Positions 42,476 to 55,218 of a stretch of DNA of 64,000 nucleotides are shown here, piece by piece (within the stretch, counting starts at the first letter, position 1; the number at the start of each line of letters is the position of its first letter). Location: positions 745,001-809,000 of the forward strand of contig CAJNDS010002113.1 of NCBI GenBank assembly GCA_905221605.1. Reading direction: 5' to 3'. Below the pieces are notes generated by a model that saw nothing but the letters and a program-made list of their open reading frames with translations, searched no databases and had not been told where the DNA came from. Position numbers and translations under genes: made by a program. This stretch comes from Symbiodinium natans. Its lineage: Eukaryota > Sar > Dinophyceae > Suessiales > Symbiodiniaceae.

Positions 42476-43343
42476 CTCACACTGCAGCACTTTCATGCTT
42501 TTCCCATGCAACACGCCTTGCATGTTCCTTCAGCGGCAGTTGCAAGTGAATCCCACATCGGCACCTTACACCAAGCAAGACCACATGAGTGTGCAGGTTT
42601 CTCTGCCCAGGACCCCAGCATATGTCGCACATCAGATGATATCAGATGACAACACTGTTCCAGCTTCCCTGCGCTTGGGAAAGCCTTCATATCTTTGTGA
42701 CCCTCGATGGCGTGTTTCGGCTCAAGCGGCATTGGGGAGGGGGGGCTGCACGATACATGCTGAGCTTGAATTCCAGGCGTTCGCGGCCCCAACCATGGCG
42801 GAGCCAACAAGCAGCCTGGTGGAAAAGGCCAGCCTTGCGGGAGTGACGGGTGCTGGAGGGTTTGTAGAGTAGGGCGCAGCCCTGGACCCTACACACCCTC
42901 TAAAGCAAGCTGGCAAGGAAGTCGAAACATCTACAAATCAACAAAACCACAAACTGATCCCCAATCCCTTTGCCAACAACAACACTTCGCCGCGGAGCTT
43001 GAGATCCCTCGCAATTCTACTTTGGGCACCGAGGGCTTGAAGGCAGAACACCCCGAGGTTGCAGCGTCGCAGGGATAGCGATGAGAACTTCACGGCTTGA
43101 GTTGAACTCCCGTTCTGCGTTGGCGCATGCAAGCTCGGGCTAGTTGGCGTCCCAGGTGTTTTGTGATCAATTCCCCAAAAGTGGGGTACCCTGAATACAA
43201 GGACCCGTTGTGTCGTACTCGAAAGGGGGCCCTAATCTGGGGCTGCGTTTTCTGCAGCCTGCTGGTAGGTGACAGGTGCCAGCATTCACTCACCTGCTCC
43301 GGGAAACCCGTGCTAAACCCCTTGGATCCCAAAAGCTCCTAAA
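42476..43343. other. intergenic, no gene seen
   Basis: Frames of 95-148 codons overlap at 42362-42872 but begin inside the minisatellite and show no recognised domain. Bases 43170-43235 carry a GGGGTACCC-type palindrome. Confidence 0.3.
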
Positions 43344-43668
43344 CACTCTCTCTCTCTCTCTCTCTCTATAGATACATTTTTTTAATGGCTACTCAGGACA
43401 CCCTAACTGTTTGTGGAAACCAGGACCCGCATTAAAGCCAAAGCTGCTACTGCTACTACTACTGCTAGTGCTACGACGACGGCGACGACGACGACCGACA
43501 ACCGCGACGACCCGACGACCACGACGACCACTCCTACTCCTACTACTCCTACTACTCCTCCTACTCCTCCTACTCCTACTCCTACTCCTACTCCTACTCC
43601 TACTCCTACTCCTACTCCTCCTCCTCCTCCTCCTCCTCCTCCTCCTCCTCCTCCTCCTCCTCCTCCTC

Positions 43669-43712
<44 letters not shown>
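43344..43712 (+). repeat. compound microsatellite: (CT)n, then ACG, ACTCCT, CTC and CTA blocks
   Basis: (CT)11 at 43345-43368, then 43444-43712 is a ladder of triplet and hexamer blocks: CTA/CTG, CGACGA, ACTCCT, (CTC)18 and (CTA)14. The homopeptide frames on both strands (poly-Leu, Pro, Thr, Ser, Arg) follow from the repeat. Confidence 0.95.
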
Positions 43713-43867
43713 GCTTGTTGCATTTATCTCATCCCAATGAAATGTACATAAACTCCTGTTCAAAAAAACATGTAAATTGCCCGGACCGTTTAAAGAGGGC
43801 GAAAACCAGCTTCGACTGTGTCCGGGGGCCGGGGCAAACTAAAGTAGGTGCAGCATCATCCTGTACA

Positions 43868-43975
43868 TATGTATAATTATATTTATATATATATATATAT
43901 GCTGTACTACATATTCTACTATGTACTATATATATATATGTCTCATACCATATCTTATACTATATATTATACTAA
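43868..43975. repeat. AT-rich TATA/ACTATA stretch
   Basis: TATATATA runs and TACTATATA words over about 100 bp. Confidence 0.65.
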
Positions 43976-44559
43976 CGTGTCGAGGTCAAGGTCAAGATCA
44001 TGGGCGTGGAGGTAGAGCGGGACGATGAGCCCCCTGGAGGAAACCACTGTTGACATGGTCCTCTGAGGCCGAGTGCTTGTGGCTTCTGGAGGATTTTAGG
44101 CTTTGTAGGGTTTAGAGCACGCGAATCTCCGAGCGCGAGAAAGAGAAAGAGAGAGGGTTTTTTAGTGGCTTCTGGAGGATGACAAGACTAATGCCGAACA
44201 CGGGTCCGAAGAATAAGTCCCGCCACTCGAGCCAGAGCTTGCAGACATGCTTTGTGTTGTCAACCGGTGTCAACCATGGCAGTGGCACTTTTTGAGAATC
44301 ATATGTTCGCCTCAGTCGTGATTCCGAGCTGCTTTGGATGAAGAACTGTGAAAGGGTTCTGTCCACATCGTGGCTCCCAGCTCGCGCATTTCTGCTGAGG
44401 GGGTGGCATTTCGTCATGGCCTTCCCGGTCCCGGTGGGATCTGCATGCACCCTGCCTAACAGTTCAGATTGAGACAGGCTTGCACAACGAGTCCGAAGTA
44501 TACGGTTTAAGCCAGCGTAGACCCCAAACAGTGAGACACCATAAGGACACGCAAAAGCA

Positions 44560-44760
44560 TTCCAATCGTCCAAAAGCAACGACAGAATCGCATGTGGCGA
44601 TCCGTTTCGCATTTGGCGCACACACACACAGACGTCAACAGCGACGACCGTTTCGCATTCGGCGAGCACAGACGTCCAAAAGTTGACATCTCGCGGCCAC
44701 GGACGTCCAAAAGCAACGATGGCTGCGCGTTTCGGGAACGCACAAGCAACAAAAAAGACT
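44560..44760 (+). repeat. degenerate tandem repeat containing GACGTCCAAAAG
   Basis: ACGTCCAAAAG or GTCCAAAAGCAACGA occurs at about 44568, 44670 and 44702, alternating with CGTTTCGCATTYGGCG at about 44604 and 44649. This is a loose higher-order repeat with units of 30-65 bp. Confidence 0.5.
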
Positions 44761-45768
44761 AGCAGTTTCGAGGATGGCGAACGCGGCCACGCCCCACGTC
44801 TGGGCGAGAGTGCCCTAAACCGACCAGGCTACGCGAAGAACCTTGCGGTCCCGCCGGCAGGCGCTCCGTACGCCGTCATTTATCTCCCTCTGCGGTGAAC
44901 AGAAGATTCACGCACACGCCCAAGAATTAATGATCTTAAGTTCGCAAGCCGGATCTTGAAATTCAGTTCGCACCCCTCAAATCCACGAAGAAACTAAAAA
45001 ACACAATAAAATAAGATGAACTAAGTGAATGAAACATCCAAATGTCTTTTCCGAGCTTGGGGAGTTTTCTTCGTTCGCGACTTTCTTGATTTTCATGCAC
45101 TTACTGAGTTCACTTGTAATCTCGTGACATTTTCTCACTTCATGTAATGTGAAGAGCCTGTGATCTGGAGCTTTCCTTTAGTTTTACCAGGGGCTTGGAA
45201 ATTGAACTGTTCGAGCTCAATAGAATGGAGTAACCGTGTAGACAAAGATTTCGAAATTGCAATATGAAGATGGTATTTAGAGTGCCCATATGAATATAAA
45301 GGTGGTAGGCCCCATCTTGAATATTCATGTTTCGTTCGGCTCTTAGTTTCTCATCAAAAGTGGCAATGTAATTCTATTCTATGAGACCTCGTGTGGCAAA
45401 ATGCACTCATTTGCGTGTGTCATGACTGCACTAAAAGGCCCCAACGAACAAAGTGCTGTTAAGGGCTTCTAATATTGCGTGAGCAGAACATTGAGTGGAA
45501 CCATAACGGGCACGAACTTAATATACATGGCATCTCCCGCACCCCACCCCACCCCTGGCTCCACTGGCACTCACTGGCACTCACAGATACAGGAGCCTGA
45601 GGCCCCCCCCATTCAATCTGAACGGAGCTGATTCAACCTGAATGGAATCCAAGATCCAAGATTCAGGCTTTAGGGTTCAGGCTCCTTGGATTCCAGGTCT
45701 TATCTCCTAGGCCTAGGCCCGATTCAGATTGATTGCTGTTGGTCGGATCTGGGTTGACCTCGGAAACG
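44761..45768. other. intergenic, no gene seen
   Basis: An AT-richer segment (44930-45420) followed by CCACCCC and GGCACTCACTGGCACTCAC duplications near 45545-45585. No gene recognised. Confidence 0.3.
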
Positions 45769-45892
45769 GGGGGGGGGGGGGAGGTTTAGGGTTTAGGGTT
45801 TAGGGTTTAGGGTTTAGGGTTTAGGGTTTAGGGTTTAGGGTTTAGGGTTTAGGGTTTAGGGTTTAGGGTTTATTTAGAGTTTAGGCTTAGGG
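45769..45892 (+). repeat. G-run followed by (TTTAGGG)13
   Basis: A run of 12 G is followed by 13 perfect TTTAGGG units (45785-45875) and then degenerate units. The left edge is abrupt at the G run and the right edge decays gradually. Confidence 0.9.
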
Positions 45893-48800
45893 TTTCTGTA
45901 TGCTCACTTGCCGTAGCGGGGGGATTCGGGCTAAGGAAGCTTGCTTAGGGTTCCGGACCAGTAGGGCCCTACATGCCCAAAAGCATTCTCAGGCGATGAC
46001 CCTGCGTCCCACTTCAACCAGACAATAGACAACTGCCATGAGACATGGAAGGCTCGCGACTGCTGGTTTACGGGGCTTGCGCACACCTTCTTGCTTGAAC
46101 CCATGTCTCTTCGAGAAGGTCATGATGCCTATACACTCTAGACTCCCAACAACTGACTTATGCCGAATCACAGTGGACGACGATCTTTTGGACAGCCGGA
46201 TTCCACTTTTACCCTTGACTCGCAGGAGATGTTCCGCGCCAGCGAAACGCCAGAGTTTCCCAACTCAATGCTGAAGAAGGCACGGCGTTGATCCAAATAC
46301 TCAGGGGGAGATACACACGGATGGGGGTTTCCGAGAATAGGGGTACCCTTTTTGGGGGGTACCCTTGAAGGGGATTCGAATCTACTTATAGGGGTATGAA
46401 AGGGGTACCCCATCCCCAGATCTCTAAGTCATTGTCCATGTTGGGTGCCATGGGTGCTGAATTTCAAGCGCCGTATTTGAGCATGAACCTGAATCAACTA
46501 AATCCCAGCCACATTCAGCCCCACAAGTGTTAGGGCTCCAGCATTTAGCCATTTGTCTTGCGGGCGTGCAGGACTTTCAGGAGAAGGTGCGGCAGAAAGT
46601 CGTGACCATCTTAGAAGGCACGTAGCAGCTGCCCTGCTTTGGTGTGGGCTTAGGGCTACAGCTCTCCAGGCTTGGTTGTGGGGCTGTCCCAGTGTAGGGT
46701 TTAGGGTTCAGGGTCCTCGGTTCAGGAGACAGCAAACAGGGTCCTCTGTTCATGTGCTGTGGATTGAGATCCGCAGCTTCCATTCCCGGCCGACTGCCCA
46801 AGTCCAGATGCAAACGGGATTGGGGTTTGCGGTTTTGTACTATTATGGAGTGAAATCATGAAGCCCTATTCAGCATGGTTTCGAAGTGGCTGGAACCATA
46901 AGAATACTCCAAAGACAGCCTCTCAGCTAGCGTTTCGCGCTTGATGTTGTGTACCAAGTCTTGAGATGTCCTTGTAAGCTCTCATACGACCTGGGTCTAC
47001 GACGGCCATGTAAGCTCATAGCAGTATTCTACCCTCATAGTTTGCGTTGCTCATGCGCCGGCTATGGGATGCATGTCTTAGAGTCTCTTTCCCTGTCGAC
47101 CCTTGATCATTGCATAAACCCTGTGCGCTCATTGAGGACCGATGTTCGGGTGCCGCACGGAAATCATGCCTTCGGTGGATGGCGACGACGCTGGCAGGCA
47201 TAGATTAGCCAGCGCTTCTTGCTGCGATCTCTAGTGTCTCTAGTGACGGTAGTGTCCTTTGACCCGGGTAATGCTATAGACTTGGGCTCAGGCGGCGGCT
47301 TACATGGCTTCACGTTCATGCCTTACATAACAGACCGGACCCAACCCAGACCCAACCCACGAGACATCGCCCAAGAAGGCTGACAGTAACTTCAACAGCA
47401 ATTGCTGGCACATGCTGGCGCCCGCCTGTGACCAGCTTGCTGCAACAGTTTTCTGACTGCGGGTGGGGCATGCGCACAATCTAATGTTGACCCGGACAGA
47501 CAGGTCCGATGAACCCTGCCACGCAGCTGAGGAGCTGTTCCTGAAGATCGGGGTATGCGACAACGACGACTTGGCAAAGATCGCAGAGAAGGTTGAGGCC
47601 GGAACCACCACCATGTCACGGCCAGTTCTCAATTGTGTACCAAGATCGTGTACTCGACTGGGCTGATATGCAACGCCCTGTCACACCCTTTCGGCTGGCT
47701 GCACAGATATATGTGTAGGTATAGATTACATATGTAGTCACGTATGTGTACATATATATTGGCTGTCTATACCCTTTCCTCACCCCACGGGCTGGGGCTG
47801 CGTGCGGCGCATCCGAATAATCGTTGCGCTTACGTCTTTTGAGATGTTGGCCCCTTGCGTGGATGGCCGAATGTCAAGTTCGTCAAGATGCCACCCGCAG
47901 CTACCATGTGGCAATCATGGCTTCCAGGGTAAGAACGAGAACCACAAGCCCCGCCAGATGCCTTTACGTAGCATAGACACGTAGCTTAAGACCCCTGAGG
48001 TCATAGTGAGAGGGAAAGTTATAATGAGGACCCCTCGAAACCTTGCGAAAACTCTAGACCCTAAATCTCATATCTCTAAGGTACCAGTCCTGGACCCTAA
48101 CCCGAATGATAGGTCCTTGGCACTTGGGGTCCCTGAGAAGAAGCTTGGGAGCCTTGCAGGCACGTGCGCGGATCAAGCCAGAGGCTTACGAACAGGCCAA
48201 AGTTGCCTGCCCCACGTTGATGAAAGTTGGCAAGGACGGACGTGTGTAAGGATGAGGGTTTGACCCGAAGGCCCTAAACTAAAGCCTAAGGATGAGGGTC
48301 TGACCCTAAGACCCTAAACTCTACCCCAACAGTTTCGGGTTTCAGGTATGGTGGGATTCTGGGCACGACGTGAAGTTGATGTCGAGAGTCGCGGAAGAAC
48401 CGATAATCCTGGTCTTGACTTTGGAGTGTGCTCCAACACCGGGGTCCGAGCAGTTCTGGCAACAACTAGGACCCCCAGTGGCCCCGGTTGCCTGAGACAC
48501 TCCACTGTAAGCAGAAAACAGTGTCTAGCTTACTCCAAGACCTAGTCATGGACACTTGAGTCAGCTTGTTTTGCCTTGCTGCAAGAAGTTCTTTGCACGC
48601 AAGCTCAGCTCCAAGATGCTGGAGAGGAAAATGCGTCCCGGTGCGTACGCTTGAGGGAAGCTTTCCGTAGTATTCTCCGAAAAGTTTTATGATATTCCTG
48701 AAGCTCTCAAGAGCTATGAAGGCACCCTCAGTGCAAAGGGGGTGCACGTTTTCAGCCTTGCCAGCCTTGGGCACCTCAGAAAGGTCATTCAACTTCGGCA

Positions 48801-49907
48801 TGTTTAAAAGCGTCTTATGCATGTGACTTGAGGGTGGTGAACTTGGGTTTCTGTTCGCAGAAGGGGCGAAGCTTTCGAAGAAGCCTTGGGGGCCGTGAGC
48901 TTCCTGTTGTGGAGGTTGAGCTAAGCTAAGCCATCTTTAGGGTACGCACCAAGAAGGCAGGTCGCATTCTTTGGGTCAACCTCCCCATGCGGCACTGATC
49001 CACGCAGCCAGCCTGGAGCCCCCTGAAAAAGGACTTCCACATCCACGAGCATCATCACTTGGACCTGGATGGGAGACACCTTGACAACACGTGCCCTGCA
49101 CATGTGGCTCGGCTGGATGTCCACGCTTCTTTTCATGCGGTGAGAACTAGAAGCTGCAATGAGACTTGGATGCAGAGATTAGACTGCTCGGCTACCGGGC
49201 GGGGGCGGGGGGGAACATTTAGCCAGCACCTAGCGCCGACTCCGAGACTAAGGTGACTTTCCGCATCCCTCTTCGCGACAAACTCGAGGCGAGTTGTGGA
49301 TCCGGGTTCTTGGGTTTAGGGCTTTGAACGGGGATTGCTGCAGCGGATTGGTGTATATGATTTCAGTAGCGTTCGCTTTCGGAGTTGATTCCCTTGGCTG
49401 GGGACGGCCTGCGGCCGGGCGCAAAAAGGGATGAAGGGGCTGGAGCTTGCTTTTGGAGTGCAGATGGCGCAGCCCATTCCTAGCTACTTCTGTGCTCAAG
49501 CGTCCAAGTTCCAAGATGGATAACGTTGTTTTTGGATGCTCTCGGGTGTTGCATGCTTTGGACCAATTTTTCCACGGCGTGGTCCTTGATGTCAGGCACG
49601 TACCTCCGGACCTCCGGATGGCGAAACATATAATTATAGGGACCAGAGTCGATTTGCTGATACTAGGAAAAGGGTTCAGGGTTTAAGGTTATGGGGTACA
49701 AACCCCCCGCTAGAACAGTAGTTTAGAGATCATGGAGACAAACCCAGATGCGAAAGGGTCGAGAAGCAAAGTCGAACAAGCGACCAGGCCTTCGCAGACA
49801 CTGAAGTCCTCCGGATTTTTCGACGCCACCTATCGAGTTTCATCAGCGTGGCTGCCATGGAGCGGGCCGGATAGCCCAGCATACGGCTTGGGTTAAGCTT
49901 TAAATCC
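45893..49907. other. intergenic, no gene seen
   Basis: About 4 kb without a recognised gene. Bases 46323-46412 carry repeated GGGGTACCC palindromic words. A short telomere-type word is at 46696-46712. A 67-codon plus-strand frame at 47463-47666 has a mildly protein-like Glu/Lys-rich stretch, but a 110-codon frame opposes it on the minus strand and neither is recognised. Confidence 0.3.
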
Positions 49908-49980
49908 CCCTTGAAAATTATTTTTTTACATAAAACCCAAAAGGGTATTGAAAATATTCCTTTTATTATTTAGGTTCTAA
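49908..49980 (+). repeat. dispersed AT-rich repeat family I, copy 2
   Basis: Shares AAATTATTTTTTT, CATAAAACCCAAAAGGGTATT and CCTTTTATTATTTAGG with 25246-25319. The middle AAAAGGGTATT..AATATTCCTTTT forms a small stem. Confidence 0.45.
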
Positions 49981-51185
49981 GGGGAGTATAGAGCTCTGCT
50001 TTCCTATCGGACTGGAGAGGGGGAAGGGCAGCTGCGCATGTTTCTTCTGCCGGAGGGGGTAAGTAGAGTGAGAACACGAGGGATTTGAAGTGAAGAAACC
50101 GTGTCTGCGCATATTCGAACTGCAACAAAGTGCTCCCCTCTCTGGCTGCACAGGACCATGCTAAATCACAGTAGACAGTAAACTCCGCGTACGCTGCATC
50201 TTCTTCAAGTATGATTTCTGACATCAGAACTCAGCTGCGGTATAACGTGTCAAAAGCCACGAGCTGTCACCGCCAAATGGAGGGGATGCCCTAAACAAGT
50301 TAGGGTCCCTTTTTGACGGGTCCAATTCACGAAGCCTCATCTTTAGGGTATCCAAAATTTCCATAGTCTCGAGGATCCCCCCCAAATGCCCTCCCAATAG
50401 AATGCCAGCAGCCCACTTCGGGAATGTGGTTGGGGCACACGTCGTCGGCCACGATTGACATCTTCTGCATCGAAACAGTCACAAAGTCTCACGCCCCCAA
50501 AACCATCCTAAAGTCCTAGCAGCCCCCTAAACCCCAAGTAATTCAGAAGAAAAGCCCTACTACATGACGTGTCAGGAAAACGTGGTTTCGAAGTTCTTCG
50601 CCGTGCATAGTTGGAAGGCGCCGGGCTTGAAGAGAGCCTGCGACTGAGGGGCCAAGCTTCCCATTTTCTACTTCCGCCAGAAAGGGGAATCGATGGGCTT
50701 CAGGGTTTGGGGTCTTACTAGTAGGTGCTAAAGGACTGCACCCTAAACCCTCAACCCTAGACCCTAAACTTCGGTGGGGTCGAGGTCACGGAGTTTTATG
50801 GTTGGAGGATTCGGATATTCAAGTATCGGGGCTTCATGGCGCTTGCCTTGTGTTCCAAGCGTGTCAGGCAAGTGCGGGTGTCAGGAGCACGTCACCCCGG
50901 AACACCCTGTGTTGATCCCCAATTCTACACCTCTCCACGCCCCGCTGGCAGGACCTCGACGAGCTTCACCGACGTGGCTGGAACGATCCGACGCTGATGT
51001 CCGTGCCTCATGGGGGTTTTAATGTGGACGCTGTCGACTGCACCATGGGAAGTGGGAGTTAATCTTGGACCCTCTTGTGTCGGGGGCCCTCTATCGTCTG
51101 ACGTTTGGTCTGGGGAGCTCCTCGTTTTCAATTTGGTAGCAGGAATGTTTGTGGCGGCACGCCTTGATTGTTTTGTTTTTTACGG

Positions 51186-51186
<1 letters not shown>
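49981..51186. other. intergenic, no gene seen
   Basis: Ordinary-complexity DNA with a short CCCTAAACCCTCAACCCTAGACCC word at about 50741-50768. No gene recognised. Confidence 0.3.
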
Positions 51187-51225
<39 letters not shown>

Positions 51226-51234
51226 ACCCCCCCG
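51187..51234 (+). repeat. longest poly-C tract (about 37 nt)
   Basis: An essentially uninterrupted C run, broken by one A near its right end, then CCCGGGAGGGG. It is the longest homopolymer in the window. The Pro-rich and Gly-rich frames through it are artefacts. Confidence 0.85.
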
Positions 51235-51892
51235 GGAGGGGCGACTTCTGTTTCAAAGGGGACAATCATCATACCAGCGAAGACCCCTAATAGTAACAAG
51301 ACCCACCCAACCAAGGAGTATCTCAGCAAGAGACCAAGCCCAGGCCCCCGCGGCCCACCTTTTTTAAAGGAGCGGACCCCCCAAAACCGCTCCTGCCTGA
51401 AAAATTGCAGAGGGTCCAATATGGGTAGTTCTTGATAGGGTTGGGCTGGTTTGGGCTCCCATATGAACCCTGTGTAAGCAAAAAACATGTACCCTTTATG
51501 TTTAGGGGTTAGGGTTTACCCACGGGAGTCCGGATGCAAAAAGGGTTTAGGGTTTGGGGTGGGTTGCTTCGGGGTCTGGGATGCCGCCTGGAAACCTCAC
51601 CTGAACTAGGACCAGAGTGGCATGCCCTTTTTTAGGGTTTCGGTTCCCTTATAAGCCCTTTGTAACCATCCATGCCAAAAAAGGGCACACTTTTCATTCC
51701 TAGGTGACTCGACCCAAATCAGCAATGTGTTGGGGGGGCAAGCATTCAGGATTATATGTCGGATTTTTGGGATATATGATTTCGCCTTTCAGGCTTAGGA
51801 TGGTTTGAGAAAAAGGGGGCCAACAAAGTTGCGGAGTTTAGGGGACCGCAAAGTAGGAGGAGTCCGGAAGCAAAAACGGGCTGCGATCCTCA

Positions 51893-51943
51893 GGGTTTAG
51901 GGTTTTGGGGTTTTGGGGTTTAGGGTTTAGGGTTAAGGGTTTG
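51893..51943 (+). repeat. telomere-type tract
   Basis: About seven TTTAGGG words with GGTTTTGGGG variants. Confidence 0.75.
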
Positions 51944-52080
51944 AATAGACGCACCTCTCACGTGCCTGGGGCGGTGTTTGCTGTCTGCGTTTCGAACCTC
52001 TCCTTGTTTCTTTCAAGGCACAGGCGAGCCGGCATCTGTACCTTTTGAAAGCTTTGACATCATTGCAGTTGCGCCGTGCA

Positions 52081-52161
52081 CCCTAAACTCCTAAACCCTT
52101 CCCAAAACCCTACCTAAACCCTAAATCCTAACCCTAAAAAAAACCAAAACCCTAAACCCTA
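52081..52161 (-). repeat. degenerate telomere-type tract
   Basis: About nine CCCTAAA words with A insertions and an AAAAAAACC interruption. Confidence 0.7.
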
Positions 52162-52278
52162 ACGCAGAGTCGGGCACAGGTTTCGTTGGCCTGCAGAAGG
52201 CATCACAGACTACATCTTTCAGTACACCGGAGTCCAGGACCTCCGTCGGGGCTATTGGGGGCAAGTGAATGGATTTTG

Positions 52279-52302
52279 GGTTTAGGGTTTAGGGTTTAGG
52301 CT
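52279..52302 (+). repeat. short TTTAGGG tract
   Basis: Three units. The orientation is opposite to the tract 120 bp upstream. Confidence 0.7.
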
Positions 52303-53113
52303 CCAAAGTCCGTTGCCCAAACAAGGGTTTATGGTCTAGGGCTAGGGTTAGGTGATGTGAAGGAGCTGTAAGGGAAATGCATCACCGCACCCCCGGCATG
52401 AAGAATGGAGGTTCCGCATAGGCAGGTACCAGTAGCAGAAGAACCACGGAAGTGGGAGACGATTATGTCGGGGAGCCGGAGGCGCCTTTGTGGAGATTTG
52501 AAGAGCCTTTGATGATCAGGTCGCCTATTTCTTCCACCTCTTCTCCACCTTCACGAGGCTGCACACAGCCTGTCGCACCAAGTGTCCCCGAAGAAATTTA
52601 GCTCCATACTCCAGGCATCTCGCCCTAAGCGTGTAAGCCCCAAAAATGCGTGTTTTGGGCTTACAGGGCGGCGTTGTCACAGCTCTGGGGGCCTGGTGCG
52701 GCACTGTCTGCAGGTGGGTTTCTGCACCAGCTCTTCTGAGCGTGCTGGTCTTCACGATTCGCAAATCCGAAAAGCTGAGTCGCGAGCAGGCGCTCGGGGT
52801 TTGGAGGGGAGCAACGACACGGAATCATACAAGCCCCCTGCCTGCCGTGCTCAGGGAAACCTAAACCTGTCATGACCTGGAGTCGCTCAACTCATGGAAG
52901 CCTAAACTACACCCTTAAGTTACCCTAAACTAGCATATTCCTTCTAGGTTAGGGTGCCCAACCCTCAACCCAGCCCCAGAGTTTAGGTCAACATTCCTTG
53001 ATCCACCCAGATCACGCTCATGGACTCCATCTTTGGCTTCGGGCTTTGCATTTGGACGACGATCTTCCTTGCTACCCGGCACTGGGGATCCCGACTCTTT
53101 CTAGCCTAGAGCT
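52303..53113. other. intergenic, no gene seen
   Basis: Frames of 70-97 codons overlap on both strands at 52525-52875 with no recognised domain. One CCCTAAACTAGC word lies near 52923. Confidence 0.3.
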
Positions 53114-53183
53114 TCCTAGCCCAGCGGTACCCTTTTCGCCCCCTTATAAAGCAACCAACCCCAAGAAAGGGTGCCCTTATTAG
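53114..53183. repeat. dispersed repeat family D, copy 2
   Basis: CCTAGCCCAGCGGTACCCTTTTC and CCCTTATAAAGCAACCAACCC match 9083-9175 in the same order. It is shorter by about 20 bp between the two blocks. Confidence 0.5.
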
Positions 53184-53272
53184 AATATGGTTTCTCGGCT
53201 ACAAGAAGGTTTGGCAACTCATTTCTTGTATTCGGGCTTGAGGCTGAGGACCCCGACGTTTCACTGACATAT

Positions 53273-53410
53273 ATGTATGTGTGTGTGTGTGTGTATCATG
53301 TTGCGATGTTTTTTTTGTTGTGTTGTGTTCTGTTGTGTTATGTCATGTTTTGTTGTGTTATGTTATGCTATGCTGTGCTATGGGCCATGTATGTTATGCT
53401 ACGTCAAGTT
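53273..53410 (+). repeat. (GT)n and TGTTGTGTTATG simple sequence
   Basis: TATGTGTGTGTGTGTG followed by about 110 bp of TTGTGTTATGTTATGC words. The Cys/Val/Leu-rich frames through it are artefacts. Confidence 0.75.
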
Positions 53411-54775
53411 ATCTTTTATATTGTGTTGTTGCAACGCTCGTTTTGTACTTGCAAAACCGCAGGCCCTTAGGGTTGCACGCTGAGGTTTGACGCCTTGTTG
53501 AAGATCCTCTAAGAGAAGATTTGGAGCACATGAAAGGAACCACTTAGGGGTACATCCTTAGGGGTCCAAGGTTGACTCCCTTGATTCCTGTCATTAGTCG
53601 CATCCCGTCTTGTCACCGTGTCATGGTCGTCATCGTTGTGGTCGTCCTTGTTGAGGCGCTGGCAGCTCAGACACAGCACTTCCGGTAGACTCCGGCCGGC
53701 CTAACGCCTCGCTTGCGTTCAGCGCTTATACTTTGATGGACGTCGAAGAAGCCTACTTCCGGCACCACTCTGTGCCTAGCCCGCGGTGGGGGAACCAGTA
53801 GGCGTTACGAATACGGGCGCTTCATACATCGAGAGCTGGCAATCCCTGGATGACAACGTTAAGACATTCAAGTTGGGCGTCCTAAGCGTGAGGGCTCTGG
53901 TCTTACCACGCGGCGAATGGCAGCTCCACCTGCTGCACCTTCAGACCCCCCTCCCCCCCCCACCGCGTCACAAGACATCGTTCTTCTATGTGCAAGAGTG
54001 GTCCCTGGCGGTCTTGTCCGAAAATGCCAGCATCTTCAAACAAAGAACCAAAATCATAAAAAAAAAAACCGACGAGTGTAGCCCTTGGTCGGCTCTTTCC
54101 CCGTTAGTTTGAATGTGTTCTACGCGGATGCTTGCTGAGAGCAGTCTGAGGGTTTGTTGGTTGGTTTTTGCGCCTGAAGCATTTCCTTGTGAATTCCAGC
54201 TGCACGCGCTGGGAATTCGTGTGCAGTAGAGCAGTCTGGTTTGCTTTTGGCAGGGTTTGCAGGGTTTCTTTATTAGCTGTTTTTGTTCTTCACTTCTTGA
54301 TGAATTTCCCAAATTGTCGAATGGTGTTGTTGAACGGTTTGGTTGTGGTTGTGGTTGTGGTTCTGACCATCGTGGTAGGGTGCTGGTGGTGGTTATGCTG
54401 TGGTTACGGTTGTGGTTCTTGTTGCTGATGTTGTTTTTTTCCGTACTCTTGTTGTTACAGTCGTTGTTATTGTTGCTGTGAGGCGCGTTGTGCCTTGCAG
54501 AACTGAACAGCATGAGAAAGCCAATTTGTGTATTGCCGGGCCGGCGAGGCTCGGTACGAGCAGCTGCTGAACCTCAAAATCTTCCGCTGGGGGATGAAAG
54601 GTGCAACCCATGAGATCGTGCCAGTGGCTCGGCAGGTCAAGATGTTATTTACTATTTCACAACAAGCGGAATGCTGCCCTCCATCTCATGTCAGCAAAGA
54701 GGTACCCAAGTTCCACGTTTCGCGCGTGAGCCAACATGGACCTACTCAACTTGACAGACTGATCATATTTACTCT
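53411..54775. other. intergenic, no gene seen
   Basis: Bases 54320-54480 are a loose GTGGTTGTGGTT/TTGTTGTTAC simple sequence. Nothing else is recognised. A 108-codon frame at 53786-54112 has no family resemblance. Confidence 0.3.
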
Positions 54776-54878
54776 TACTGAAGAACCCCAAGGTTTAAAA
54801 AATATTCTTCCTTATGAGGGCAATATGGGGATTATTTACTGTTTTTATTTGGGGCGGGGGGGGGGGGTTCTTAAGCAA
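54776..54878. mobile_element. MITE family B, copy 4
   Basis: Right end GGGTTCTTAAGCAA with a G run just inside (54856-54867). Interior TATTCTTCCTTATGAGGGCAATATGGGGATTA matches the family core. The left end ACTGAAGAACCCC is degenerate. It interrupts the 312-codon plus-strand frame 54528-55466, which argues against that frame being a gene. Confidence 0.6.
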
Positions 54879-55218
54879 CTAGTAGATGTTGAATCACCAA
54901 AGCGACTTCCCGCCCGGGAATCGTTTGCCTGCCAGCAGCTTGCAAGTGCTGCCGCCAGGTCCGAAAGACTTTCAAAGACGAGTACCGCGGGACGCCTGGG
55001 TATGGCTGCGTGCATTTCGTGCGCTTGCACAAACAAGTCATGCAGCAGTGAAACTCACATGTGTTGGTCACTAGATACCTTGAAGTTCGTGACTTCATCA
55101 CTTGAAATCCGACTGAGTGTTCAAGCCAGAACCATGCTGTTGATGGCACTGGCTGAAACGTCAACTTCGTCAGCTCCAGTGTTTCGCAACCGGCCGCGTT
55201 TGCAGTTGCAGGACCCTC

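Noticed and set aside
42715-42732. TTTCGGCTCAAG resembling the end of the spliced leader
   Set aside because: Only the last part matches with a mismatch, and no ORF or tail follows in register, so it is probably chance.
43389-43763. Poly-Leu, Pro, Thr, Val, Gly, Ser and Arg frames
   Set aside because: Encoded by a trinucleotide microsatellite in all phases.
44112-44669. 185-codon minus-strand frame
   Set aside because: Partly built from the degenerate GACGTCCAAAAG repeat and with no recognised domain; left uncalled.
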